A DNA stretch of 64,000 bases from contig JAIVFJ010000002.1 in assembly GCA_025765615.1 (NCBI GenBank), positions 1 to 64,000 on the forward strand, written 5' to 3'. A program made the position numbers and the translations under genes. Origin of the DNA: Zopfochytrium polystomum. Lineage: Eukaryota > Chytridiomycota > Chytridiomycetes > Chytridiales > Chytridiaceae. The first letter of the stretch is position 1, and every line of letters starts with the position of its first letter. The notes under the pieces were generated by a model, which saw only the letters and a list, made by a program, of their open reading frames with translations, did not search any database and was not told where the DNA came from. Shown here one piece after another: positions 49,254 to 59,798 of the stretch.

Positions 49254-50021
49254 ATGAACACCCTCGTCGGCTCCTACTACGGCTGCTACGGCAACGAGAA
49301 CGACCCCGCCGGCGGCTTCATGGACCCGGGCTTCGTCAAGTCCATGACCTTCCCGCTCTCGTCCTTCTCGCCAACCGCCTGCACCGCCTACTGCGACACC
49401 GCCTACCAGTTCTTCGTCCTCGCTCCCACAACCGACGCCGCAGCGACCGCCGCCACGCAGGTCGCATGCAACTGCATGGACCCGCTCGACCCCGGGTGGA
49501 TCTACGACATCTCGAACGTCGACCCGGCCACGGACGATTACTGCTCGCTGGCGCTGTCCGTCGATAAGATGCCCGCGGGGGGTCGGAACAGTACGGGAGG
49601 CGTCTCGTACGCTGTGTACCAGATGCTGTACGCCGCGGACGTCCCCGCCTCTTCCTCCGCCGGCGCCGCTCAACCCGTTACCGCGATGCCCGCAGCCTCC
49701 TCCTCCTCCGCCGCCACCAGCACCAGCAGCCCGCCAGCGACCGCCGGCGCCGCAGGCGCCGCCACAACCTCAACCGCCGCCGGCGCCGGCGGCACTGCGC
49801 AGCCCGCGGCCGTGTCCACGACGACGACCATGAGCCTCGGGATCGGTGCGATCGCGGGCATCGGCGTCGGTGCGGCGGTGGTGGTCGCGGCGGTCGGGTT
49901 CGGCGTGTTTTACTGGCTGCGGGCGCGGCGCGAGCGGATGGCGGCGACGCGCGGGTCGGTGCCGCTGCCCGGCGACGACGGCATGTACAGGGACGTGCCG
50001 GTGCCCATGGCCCGCGCGTGA
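49254..50021 (+). CDS. WSC-like cell-surface protein with one membrane span
   Basis: A single-exon frame of 255 residues. Residues about 5-110 are Cys-containing and resemble a WSC domain: YYGCYG, then MTFPLSSFSPTACTAYC, then CNCMD and a final YC. A low-complexity Ser/Thr/Ala/Pro stretch follows (about 125-190), likely O-glycosylated. Next is a membrane segment (IGAIAGIGVGAAVVVAAVGFGVFYWL) with a basic stop-transfer RARRERM and a short cytosolic tail. The layout matches wall-stress sensors of fungi. No signal peptide is visible at this ATG, so an upstream exon or an unusual start is possible. The WSC call rests on Cys spacing only. Confidence 0.65.
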   Translation: MNTLVGSYYGCYGNENDPAGGFMDPGFVKSMTFPLSSFSPTACTAYCDTAYQFFVLAPTTDAAATAATQVACNCMDPLDPGWIYDISNVDPATDDYCSLALSVDKMPAGGRNSTGGVSYAVYQMLYAADVPASSSAGAAQPVTAMPAASSSSAATSTSSPPATAGAAGAATTSTAAGAGGTAQPAAVSTTTTMSLGIGAIAGIGVGAAVVVAAVGFGVFYWLRARRERMAATRGSVPLPGDDGMYRDVPVPMARA

Positions 50022-50679
50022 AAGGAAGACAGACGAAGCGGGGGATTAGGAAAGCCAAGCGGGGGAGGAAGTGCTTCCTCTCGTCCATCCTGGTTGAACG
50101 AGTTGGCCGCAACATCAACCCCCACCCAAAGAGCCCTTCCCCGGATCGGATCCCAGAGGCGCCCCCTTTTCCTTTTCCTTTTCCCCTCTTCCCCGTGTTT
50201 CATTCATGCTCTGTCTCCTTTGTTTGTTCCCTTTCCCCTTTTTTTGTTTTCAATTCAGTGACTCACTGTGTGTGCGATGTGCCGCCCTCGATCTGTCCGC
50301 CACCTTCTCCCCATTTACCCACACCAACCGCCTGACGCCACACCAAACGGCCACACGCTCTCTCTACTATTACGTGTATCTACTGCTTGCTGCTGCTGCT
50401 GGATGGCCACGATTTGTGTTCGAAACGACGGTTGTCTGGCACAACCCCCCGTTTGAGCGCGCGACCATAAAGGGATTGATGGGCTTGACGAACCAACCCA
50501 CGAAAGAATAAAATTCCCTTGAAATACGATGATGATGTTGAGGCGCCTTCATATGCTCAGGTCCTCGAAGGAAATCCATAATCCCCCTTATCGCCCACGT
50601 CGGAAAGAAAGAAATATAAAAATAAACATATGTAAAGAATAGAAACCCCGCCCCCTTCCCCGCTCTGCCCATCACGAAA
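50022..50679. other. convergent intergenic region
   Basis: Between the WSC-like gene and the protease gene. No gene seen. Confidence 0.45.
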
Positions 50680-53149
50680 TCAGTCCCACAGCACCCGCGT
50701 GTACACAGTCCACAACCCGTACGCCCACACCAAAAACGTGTTGCCGCTCGACGCGCCGCTGCCTCCGCCGTTGCCGCCGTCGAGGGTTTCGTAGACGCCC
50801 GAGTACAGCAGCAGGGACGGGTCGTCGGGCATGCGGCTCGTCAGGTTGGTCGGTGTGGCGAGGCCGAGGACCAGGCGGTACCACTCGAGCGGCGTGCCGC
50901 TCGGGTAGGCCTGCAGGACGAGCGCGAGAACGCCGGTAACGTGCGGCGTCGCTTGGCTGGGGGTGTGGAAGAAAAGAGTAGCGCGAGGAGATAAGTCAGT
51001 GGCCACACGCTTCTCTAAATTCCAAGACATGAACGCTGGCCGAAAAAAAAATAAAAATAAAAATAAAAATAAAAACCACACCTCGTTCCGGATGCCTCCG
51101 CATAGCTGAAGTAAGAGCAAGGTAAGAGAACAGTTTTATCGCAGCGAGCGAGCGAATAACCCCTCCAAACAAAGTTTGCTGCGCTCACCTCGAATCACCC
51201 GTGGCCCACGAGGACTCGACCGAAACCCCTGGAGCAAAGATCGAAACGCACCGGCCGTGGTTCGAAAACAGGGCGCGCGAGTCGTTTCCGGCCATCGCCG
51301 CGACAGTCAGTACCATCGCAGAGTCGGCCGGCGAGTTCGTACAAGCTAGAGGTTGTTGCCGGGGGGAAAAGAGGTAGGGGGGGGGGGTGGCGGATAGCGA
51401 GTGAAAATTGTTAGTGTCCACGCAAACAGCCCATTGACGGGGTGACTACCATCGTCACCGTCATTTCCCGCCGCGGCAACAATGGTCCCTCCGCCCGACA
51501 CCGCTTTCGTGACCATATCGTCCAGTGCTTGGCTGATGCCGCCCTTCCCCAAGCTCAGGTTGGCCACCCACAGGCTCTTGCCGTCCCGCGTCTTCCGCGC
51601 CGGCGTGGCCGCATCCTGCATGACCCACTCGAGCGCCGATATGACGTTGGACATGGCGCCGGAGCCGCCCTTGTCGAGGACCTTGACGCCGACGACGGTT
51701 GCTGCGCGGGCTACGCCGTGCTGCGAGCCCGCTGCGATGCCGGCAACGTGGGTTCCTGGAGGGGCGGTGGGGAGCGCGTCGCGGGAGAAGACGGGAAAAC
51801 TTTTAGATGGTGTGGGTCTTTTGATCGGTTGGAACAAAAGAAGGGTTTACCGTGGCCGTTCAGATCCTGAGCACTCTCTTCTTGAATAAAATTGGGGCCC
51901 ACGACGGCTCGGCTACCGAATTCTTGGTGTGTGCTCCGAATGCCAGTGTCAAGGACATAGATTGTCACATTTTGCCTATTTTGGGTATTGTCAGCTCTGG
52001 AAACTTTTGAGTGCTTTGTGCTTGGTTACCCTCCGTCTGCCGCGTACTTGAACACTCTAGATGAAGCAATTAGAGTTTCAAGACATACTGCTGAGCTGGA
52101 CAAATGGGCCCTCACCCTGAACTGACGCTTGATCGGCTTCCTATCCTCTGTAAACCCCATGGCGCCCCAACTTGGGTGCTGACGTCAATAGTCTTGTTCA
52201 GCGGCTCCGCGACAAAGCCAGATGTTGCCTGGACTCCGCCGATACCGACGTACCGATCAGACTCTACGTACTGTTTGCGCATCAAAAATGGGTGAGGGTT
52301 CCGTCCTTGCATACTGGGCTAAATCACCTACCTCAAAAAGCGGACTGTCCTTGATTGCTTTGATAACCTCCTCGGGAAGATTCACGTGGAACCCGTTCCA
52401 GCCCGAGGAGCCATACTGCGTCACGACGCCTTTGTAGTTGCCAGTCTGGTTGAGGGCGGTCATGTTTGCGTTGTACTGGTCGACCAGTTGGTTGATGCGT
52501 TTCTTGAACGCATCGACTGAGAGCGAAATGGTATCAAGTCAACCATTACAGTTCAGAAAAAAAAAAGAAACAAGCCGAAAAGCATGAATGTACCCTGTTC
52601 AGCGGGGGCCGAGTCGTTCACACTGATAATGTAGTAATTAGGAATCGGCAATCCAATGGTTGGCGTCGAGGACGCCGCTGCCGCCGCCTCCGAAGTCGGG
52701 ATCGTGGGCGACGGGGTCGCGCTCGTCGACACCGTTTGGGTGGCCACGTCGACGTCCAGACCCCAATGGTTCTTCTTCTGCTGCTTTGGTGATCCCCCCA
52801 CTGGCGGCGGCGGCGGCGGAGCATACTTCGCAGCGGCGGCGGCGTCCGGCGCCGGCGGCGGCGGGGGGATCTGCGCTACAGCCGCCCGGGGTGGCTGTGG
52901 TGACGCGGGCGCCGGCGCCGGCGCGTCGTGCCTTGCTCCCGCTGCCTGCATCTCATTCCAGAAGGCTGCAGCATCGTTGGGCCTGCGGGCTTGTGGCGGT
53001 GTTTGGGCTGCGGCCGCGTGTGTGAGTGTGGACGAGGCGAGGAGCAATGAAGCAAGGAGGAGGGTGGAGACGAGAAGGACGATATGTTGGGCGGACGTGG
53101 AGTTGCGGTTTGTGCGTTGTGGTGGGAACGAGGGTCGGCGGGCTTTCAT
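50680..53149 (-). CDS. secreted subtilisin-like serine protease (S8)
   Basis: A multi-exon gene on the minus strand. The ATG at 53149 (alternative 53191) gives a signal sequence with core [19 protein letters not shown] Pro/Ala-rich low-complexity stretch follows, then an inhibitor I9-type propeptide ([16 protein letters not shown] ... [16 protein letters not shown]). The catalytic triad is intact: Asp in [16 protein letters not shown], His in [13 protein letters not shown] (split by an intron within GHG), Ser in [15 protein letters not shown]. The oxyanion region is VAAAGNDG. The end has [14 protein letters not shown] and a hydrophobic tail [14 protein letters not shown]. It resembles proteinase K-type fungal proteases. 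The unusual Pro-rich insert between signal and propeptide is lineage-specific as far as I can tell. One intron (about 51370) carries a G12 run. Confidence 0.92.
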
Positions 53150-53384
53150 GGGCCCATCGACGGCAGCAGCGATGCTGCAGGAGAGGGACATTACGTGCTT
53201 CGACACTGGCTTCGTGGGGCGCTCGTGGGTAGGGGCTGATTTTGACAGAGTCGTGGAGATGTCTCTGCAGGTGGCTGTGCGGGTGTGCGATGAAGCGAAG
53301 AAGCGCAAGCAAGCAACGAGCAAGGTGGCCCCCTCCGCTCGACCAAGCCACCCAAAACTGGGCTTTCCCCACTCTTGTCACCGC
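53150..53384. promoter_or_regulatory. divergent promoter between protease and ubiquitin-like genes
   Basis: The ATGs at 53149 (minus) and 53385 (plus) face away from each other with 235 bases between them, so control elements must be shared or interleaved. Confidence 0.45.
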
Positions 53385-54533
53385 ATGTCCCCGGAGGGCT
53401 CTCCAACAGCGCCTTCGGAAATCCTTGTATTGCCGTGGAGAGACTACGGCAACCGTGAGGGAGTAGACGGCGTTCTCCGCGTCCTCCCCGCCGATGTATT
53501 CCCCAACAGCCTCACCTCCTCCGGCGAGGCGACGGTGCGCAACCTGATGGACGCTGTCAACAACCACTTGGACTCTCGTCGCGTCACAGCCATCTTGCTG
53601 CACGGATGCCGCATTCCGACCAACCAAGTCCTCGACCCGCTTCTCGACGCCTTTTCGACTGGGTCACCGCGCTTCCTCGCCATCGCACGACCTCTAGCCG
53701 ATTGCATTGTTGTTCAATACAAAACCCTAAAAGGCCCCACTTACCGCGCGGAGTGCAGTTCGACGGACACTGTCGCCGCCTTGAAGACCGAGATTTACTT
53801 TCAAACAAGAGTGTGGCCCGACGAGCAGGCGCTTGTGCATGCCGGGAAACTGCTCAGCGATCATGCAACGCTGGAAGGCTGCGGCATCACGGCGAATACA
53901 TTAATATATTTGAGTATGCGGTCTCGCCCGCAGACGCATCAGTTTGCCGTCGAGGACAGTGGTTCGGTTGGGAGTCTGGGCGGCGACCCAGAGGCGGCAC
54001 CGAATTGGCGTGTTTGCACCCGCGGGGCGAACGTGGAGGGGCGCTGTGATAGCAAGTCGTGTGCAGCATTCGACCAGCTCGTTCTATGCCCACAGGGCAT
54101 TGGTCTCACCGTTGTAACGCACGACCGGGTTTTCGCCTGCCCTGCCTGTCGAAGTGGAGTGAAACTGCTCGACTGTTGTTTCTTGGACTGCATTTGGAAG
54201 TATGAAGCGGTATCGTCCCACGACCACTCCACTGCAACTTCTCAATGGCGACTGGCACCGTTCGGGCAAATTGAACGATTGACCTCTTTTGGTGCTGGAG
54301 CCCCGTCTTCATGGGACTCCATTTTCTTTTACGTCAGGCTGTTCCCACCATCCTTGGAACGGGAACCCGCGCACAGTTCAGCCCAGACCCAGCCTGGCGA
54401 GTGCGTGGTTTGCTGGAATGATCTGGTGGCTGGCGAAGAAGTGCAACCTTTTTTTTGGTTCGATCAACACTCGGCGGCACATCGCACCTGCGCCGAAATG
54501 TGGGCTTCGCGGTCTGGTCAAAGCGATGACTAG
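53385..54533 (+). CDS. ubiquitin-like domain plus Cys-rich zinc-binding protein
   Basis: The open frame is longer upstream, but that part is antisense to the protease gene, so I start at the ATG at 53385 (382 residues). Residues about 105-175 form a ubiquitin-like fold (IVVQYKTLKGPTYRAE ... DEQALVHAGKLLSDHATLEG ... NTLIYLSMR). A Cys-rich module follows, with GANVEGRCDSKSCAAF, CPQGIG and CPACRSGVKLLDCCFLDC. It resembles a family in early fungi whose members begin with a ubiquitin-like domain. The C-terminus has CVVCWNDLVAGEE ... HRTCAEMW, a partial RING-like pattern. No enzyme activity can be claimed; a role in ubiquitin signalling is an inference. Confidence 0.75.
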   Translation: MSPEGSPTAPSEILVLPWRDYGNREGVDGVLRVLPADVFPNSLTSSGEATVRNLMDAVNNHLDSRRVTAILLHGCRIPTNQVLDPLLDAFSTGSPRFLAIARPLADCIVVQYKTLKGPTYRAECSSTDTVAALKTEIYFQTRVWPDEQALVHAGKLLSDHATLEGCGITANTLIYLSMRSRPQTHQFAVEDSGSVGSLGGDPEAAPNWRVCTRGANVEGRCDSKSCAAFDQLVLCPQGIGLTVVTHDRVFACPACRSGVKLLDCCFLDCIWKYEAVSSHDHSTATSQWRLAPFGQIERLTSFGAGAPSSWDSIFFYVRLFPPSLEREPAHSSAQTQPGECVVCWNDLVAGEEVQPFFWFDQHSAAHRTCAEMWASRSGQSDD

Positions 54534-55057
54534 TGAGAGATTCCTCATCTCTTCCGCCGAACGGTGGCATATTGTTAGTCACATCCTGCGAAGCTTTGTG
54601 CAAGTGTCCACAGGGGATTCGGGTTGTCAACCTCGCCAAAGCACTCGCCATATTAATTAGCCCTGCAAGTGCAAAAAAAGGCTCATTTATACCCAGATTG
54701 TCATCTTGACTCTCCACGGACGTAGCAACGTTGACTCTTTAAAGTGAAAGCAGGGCTCCTATTTTGTCCCACAGCTGGACTTTTATTCTTGCACATCGAT
54801 CTGGAGGTGCGTTCATGCACGTGATTGGATGTCATGAGGGAGATGAGAATTGTCCCTTTTCTGACAAGCTGGACCGGAAGAAAATTTGTCGTGTTTGAAG
54901 GGGGAGATGGACGGTGCACCACGGGGCAAAAAAAAAAAAAAACTGGGGAAAAAAAAAATTGCCAAAGCAATCGACCAAAACCCCATCGACCCCGAAACCC
55001 GCCCAAAGCAAGAGAAAGGACCGACTCGAGTGTTGGGAAGGGGGCTTGCGGACGGAG
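54534..55057. other. intergenic region
   Basis: Upstream of the TKL-type kinase. A-rich runs occur at 54930-54960. No gene seen. Confidence 0.45.
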
Positions 55058-56270
55058 ATGATGGCATGCGAGGACCACGACCGGCAATGCCAGCTGCAGC
55101 AGCAGACGCTCCTCGAAGGCTTGACTATCCCATCGCACCACGTCGATGTCGACCGCACTCAAGCCCTGGGGAGAGGCTCCTTTGGCGTCGCTTTCCGTGC
55201 CACATACATTTCCACGCAGGTCGCTGTGAAGGAGCTGCTCACGCCCGCTTTGTCCGCCAAGGTGCGCGAAGAGCTCGCCCGCGAAGTGTCGGCACTCAAA
55301 AACTCGCACCACCCGAACATCATTCGCTTCTACGGCCTCATCAAGGACAGCCAGAGCGGCCTTATGTCCATCGTCATTGAGGTAAAGATTAAAAAAAAAA
55401 AGGGGAGGCTTGTCCGTGTTCAATGTGGTTCTCTAATCACCTTTTCCATTCGAAATGAATATCCTAGTACGCATCCCTCGGTTCCCTATTTGACTTTTAC
55501 CTTGCGACTCCAAAATCCGAAGTCCCTCTCGACAGCAGGATACACCTTCTTTTTCAAACGGCCGCTGGCCTCTGCTACTTGCACGATGTCCTCCACATTC
55601 TGCACAGGGACGTAAAAAGCCCCAACGTCTTGCTTTCGCGGGACACGGAAACCCAGGGGCTTGTCGCGAAAATCAGCGACTTTGGTCTGGCGACCCTCAA
55701 AAACGAGTCGGCGATCCTGTCGCAAGACGTCAAGCCGGTGGGTACGCTTCTGTGGATGGCGCCGGAAACTGTGGACGCCTTGGCCTCAAAGGTATGCAAA
55801 ATCGACTATCACTGCCCAGTTCGCTCGAGCGCCCGTTGTGATTGACCAACGCCATCTATCCGCAGACGACTCGCAAATCAGACGTTTTCGCATTTGCAGT
55901 TTTGATGACCGAGGTTCTGGGATGGGTCGGGGTTTACGGCCTTCCATGGCAATCCATGCCTCGACCCAATATTGTCGTTAGCACCGTGTGTGACCCCGAT
56001 CGCCGCTCAGCGATCGTTGAGCGGATGGGCCAGACTGTTTTCAAGCATTCTCCTTCGGGCTTGATCACTCTCTTCGAAAAGTGCTGGGACCTGGACCCGG
56101 ATGTGCGGCCGGAGTTTTCAAGCGTTATGGAGTCGCTGAAGGACATCCTCAACGTCATGGAGCAGAGTTCACCGTGGGTTGATCTGTTTAAACATGTGCA
56201 ACACGTTTCGTCTAATTTTTCATCACAGAAGCCCAGGTTAGGTTGCATTTCTTGCGTGAAATTGTTCTGA
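55058..56270 (+). CDS. TKL-type protein kinase
   Basis: Exons 55058-55381, 55468-55791 and 55866-56270 join in phase, giving about 350 residues if the last exon reads through to the TGA at 56268. The kinase domain fills nearly all of it: GRGSFGVAFRA, AVKEL, the HHPNIIRFYG strand, YASLGSLFDFYL, HRDVKSPNVLL (catalytic), DFGLAT, GTLLWMAPE and DVFAFAVLMTEVLG. This is the TKL style common in early fungi and protists. It should be active because the key Lys, Asp and DFG are present. It lies 196 bases before the Sel1-LRR gene on the same strand. An alternative last intron (donor 56237) would extend it, but I could not join it in frame to the next gene. Confidence 0.85.
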
Positions 56271-56466
56271 GGATTAGTCACAGGTCGGTTGATCTTTCTT
56301 GGATCTGGAGCCGGACAAGCACGAAATTCAGGGTTTGTAAAAACACTTATCAGCCGATGGCATTTGCTTAATTTTTATCCCAGAATCATGGGTAACCTCC
56401 ACCTAGAGGGGACTCTTTTTTGTTCTAAACATATTATAAATGCTCGTAGCTGCGAACTTGAGCTCG

Positions 56467-59400
56467 ATGGATATGTTCGACTTTGCAGGAACAGAGCCGA
56501 TCCTTGAGGCGGTAAATCCTGTTCGATATTCCGGAGAATTCTCGTAAGTAGCTTTGTTTGACACAAGCAATTGATAACGAATTTGGCAGTAATCAAGGCA
56601 TGTTGGACAAAGTACATAAAAACTTACACTAACATTGATATCAGAGGGATCACTTGCGGATTCACTGGATTTCGTGGAATACGCAAAGTCTGGAAATCCA
56701 ATGGACAAATTAGATCGTGAACGCGTCGCCATCCGACACCGTCGTCGCGGGAATGTTGCTGCGAGGTCGCATTTGGCCGGTCCTTTGCTGTCACCTTACA
56801 ATTCGACAGTTCTTCGAGTTCCGCCGAGTTTCTTCACCGCGCCGAGCAAACCTTCTTCCACCGCTCCACCCGCGGTCCCACAAATGCCCCCCGTACCACC
56901 CCCATACACCACCCAACCGCAAAGTTCCGGCATTGGATCTTTGGTGCCGGCTGAGCTGGCTGCCCGCGAATTTTGGGCGCGGAACTTTGGCAGCGAAAGC
57001 ATGCCGGTGCCGATGGCGCAGCTACTGCAAGCAATGATGGAAACGATGGAACCAAACGCCGCAGTTAGGTGGACGGAGGCTATTCAGCGACGACTTAGCG
57101 TCATGCTTGGACGGAGATCCGTTGACGGGGATGAGGTGGCCAACGACGACCGGTCGGACTGGTTTGGAAGCTTAAGGCGCCTGCGCGGATCGGCTGCCAG
57201 CCGCACTGGGACTGCTCGCAGTTCTGTCAGCCGATGGCGCTATGCCTTGACGAACACGCATGAGGAGAAGGCGAAGCGCCCATTGGAAGAAAGCATCGAC
57301 ACAGTTTCTATCCACGAGTTCACCACGATGATGGAACTTCGCGGAGACGAAACCGTCAGCGAGATGGTCAAAAGCTTTGCTTCCGCAGCAGAAAGTCTGG
57401 CCCACGTCGAAGAACCCCGGGAAGGCGGTAAAGGTGCACTGTTTAGCCAGGGGAGGAAGACTGTCCGCAAAAAGGATAGCGATCGAAGCTTACGCAGCGT
57501 CGCATCTTTTGTCGCGGAAGGAAACGAGGATGAAAAGGGCGCTGATATCAGTACAACAGCTATCGCGCTGCCTGCAGAGTCTATCGCAACGGAAGGCTTG
57601 GGTGTTAGCTCAGGCCCCACTCCGGCCACGATGTTCGCTGAAGCTGCAGCCCATCTCGCTCGCGAATCCTTCGACGAAGCCCGGGACCTTCTTTTGCAAA
57701 CAGCGCATCACCACAATCACGCCGAGTCCATGTTTCTGCTTGGACACATGTGGGAAACTGGACGTGGTGTTCCTGCACCAGACGCGGACGCCTCTCGCGG
57801 CTGGTACAGGAAAGCGGGAAATGCAGGCTACGAAAAGGCGTTCGATCGACTCCGCGATTTGAACGCAAAGGCTTTTCCATTTTTGCGGCCGATGCGGGAC
57901 GGAGAGGAACACATTTCGATAGAGTAAGCTCCACTCTTCCTATCATTACCAGCAGGAAGGCTGACTCAAAAATAGCGAATTCCTCGACGAGAAGATGTCG
58001 GTCGCCCTAGCTGACGAGATCGCATCCAATACTGCAACCAAAAGTCTTCGTTACACAGCAGGTAAAGGCATTCACTCACTCTACCTTTCTTGACATTCCT
58101 TGAAGAGAAATCAACTGGGCAAGCGAGCAAACCAAACTTTGCTGCGCTCGCACAAGCACTGCAGAAAAACAAGACTCTCACAGAGCTTCAACTACGAGGT
58201 GGAGTTTGCGACTAGAAGGGTTTGGAATCCTCATTCTTTTCACTTGGAACATAGGAATTCGCATTTCCAATCAGTCTGCGGAAGCTCTGGCAGCTGCACT
58301 CTCCGAGCATCCCAGTCTCAAGGTTCTGGACCTGTCAGGTAACACCGGCGAGCCTCTATAGACTCGGGTTTCATACTGAAATTAAAACTCGGTGTGCATC
58401 ACAGACAACAGAATTGGTAGCGACGGTTCACGGGCCATCAGCCAAGCACTCTCCAAAAACAAATCGAACATTAGCTCTCTGAATCTTTCCGGTTTGTGGG
58501 TGTTTTTCTCTCAACACTAGCTCAACTTTATTGCAGGCAATGCCATCGGCAACACTGGCGCCGAGGACCTTGCCGAAATGCTCACGAAATGCGAGACTCT
58601 TGAGGAATTGCACCTTTCTTGTGAGTTGCGCAGAACACGCGAACGATTCATCATCTGAAACTGGCTATGCAGTGAACATGATCTCCGATATCGGCGCGTC
58701 TGCGATCGGCAAAGCGTTGCCCAAAAGCTCGTTGAAGCGTCTCGTGCTTTCCGGTCTGTCATTCCTTCAAATGCGAGGAGACACTAAAGTTGCAACGATA
58801 GAAAACCATATCGGAGACGCAGGAGCAAAAGAGGTTGCCAGAGGCCTCGAAATTGGTTCCAGACTCACCAGCCTCGATCTTTCCGGTTTGTTCCGTCGAC
58901 GCTCGTGATATTTTCGCTTAGTTGTCGTCACTAGCAAATTGGATTGGCACCGTTGGCGCTGCGTCCATCGCGAAATCTTTGAATGAGAATTCCCGCTTAC
59001 AAAATTTGGAACTTGGCCGTAAGTTGACTACTTGTTGGAGAGATGACGCTTAACCTCTTCTAATAGGTAACAAACTGGGTGACGCGGGAGCCAAGGCGTT
59101 CGCCGAATCGCTGGTCACGAACGAAAACTTAATGAGCTTGGACCTTTCTCGTGCGTAAAGCTTGAACGCACTGATTCCGTTTCACTGACGGTTGTCCGCA
59201 GATAACAAAATAGGGGATAGCGGTGGCAAAGCGCTGGCAGAAATGATAACCCGCAATAACTCGTTAATCCTTTTGATATTGGCGGGTAAGTTCTAAGTCA
59301 GCACGGCACCTCCCAACCCGCTCACTGTCCGCCAGAAAACCACATGACCGGAATAGACGTATGCGGCTACGGTTACGGGGTGACCAACACGTTGAAACGC

Positions 59401-59493
59401 GTTGCGCGCGAGCGAAAGATGACTGTGCAGGTTAAGCAAGCGAGTCCGAAGCAAGGCATTTTCGGATGGATTTGCGGGTGCCTCCGCGTTTGA
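56467..59493 (+). CDS. Sel1-like and leucine-rich repeat protein
   Basis: Thirteen exons total exactly 777 codons: 56467-56511, 56647-57923, 57976-58061, 58106-58198, 58255-58338, 58405-58491, 58537-58620, 58673-58753, 58802-58885, 58935-59018, 59067-59150, 59202-59285 and 59336-59493. The long second exon has a low-complexity Pro region, then Sel1-like repeats (SMFLLGHMWETGRGVPAP, SRGWYRKAGNAGYEKAF). Nine ribonuclease-inhibitor-type LRRs follow, each on its own 81-93-base exon in phase 1 (for example NKLGDAGAKAFAESL, LMSLDLS). A TATA-like attataaatg lies at about 56431. The first intron was chosen (donor 56512, acceptor ending 56646) because it keeps phase; the more canonical donor at 56544 does not. 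Such repeats bind proteins; the partner is unknown. Confidence 0.85.
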
Positions 59494-59798
59494 ATTATTT
59501 TTTAATTGAAGCATGACCTAACTTAAGAGCATCAAGTATTCAATACATGCATCGCAATATACATATTGTGGCCTCCAAGCCGAGGGAGAGCAGTTGGAAA
59601 GTGGCCGACAGATGGGGCCGAGGGAATCTAAAGCTTTTGATCAGCAACGAAGGGTGCCTGCCCTGGCCCCTGAAGACGCTGCGGCAGCGATCTTCCCTTC
59701 GAAGTGCATTGAATGTGCTTGAGTCACCAAAGAACGCAAATGACCCAAACTGCGATGAGCGATAGGATTTTTTTTACATGCACACGAATTCAGGCTTT
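59494..59798. other. convergent intergenic region
   Basis: Between the Sel1-LRR gene and the carboxypeptidase-like gene. No gene seen. Confidence 0.5.

Noticed and set aside
52656..53384. Upstream extension of the 625-codon plus-strand frame
   Set aside because: It is antisense to the signal peptide and Pro-rich region of the protease gene, and the protein is low-complexity there. The ubiquitin-like gene is better started at 53385.
55058..59493. A single kinase-Sel1-LRR fusion gene
   Set aside because: No combination of visible splice sites between 56236 and 56467 keeps the frame, and a TATA-like box precedes the second start. Kept as an open possibility in the findings.
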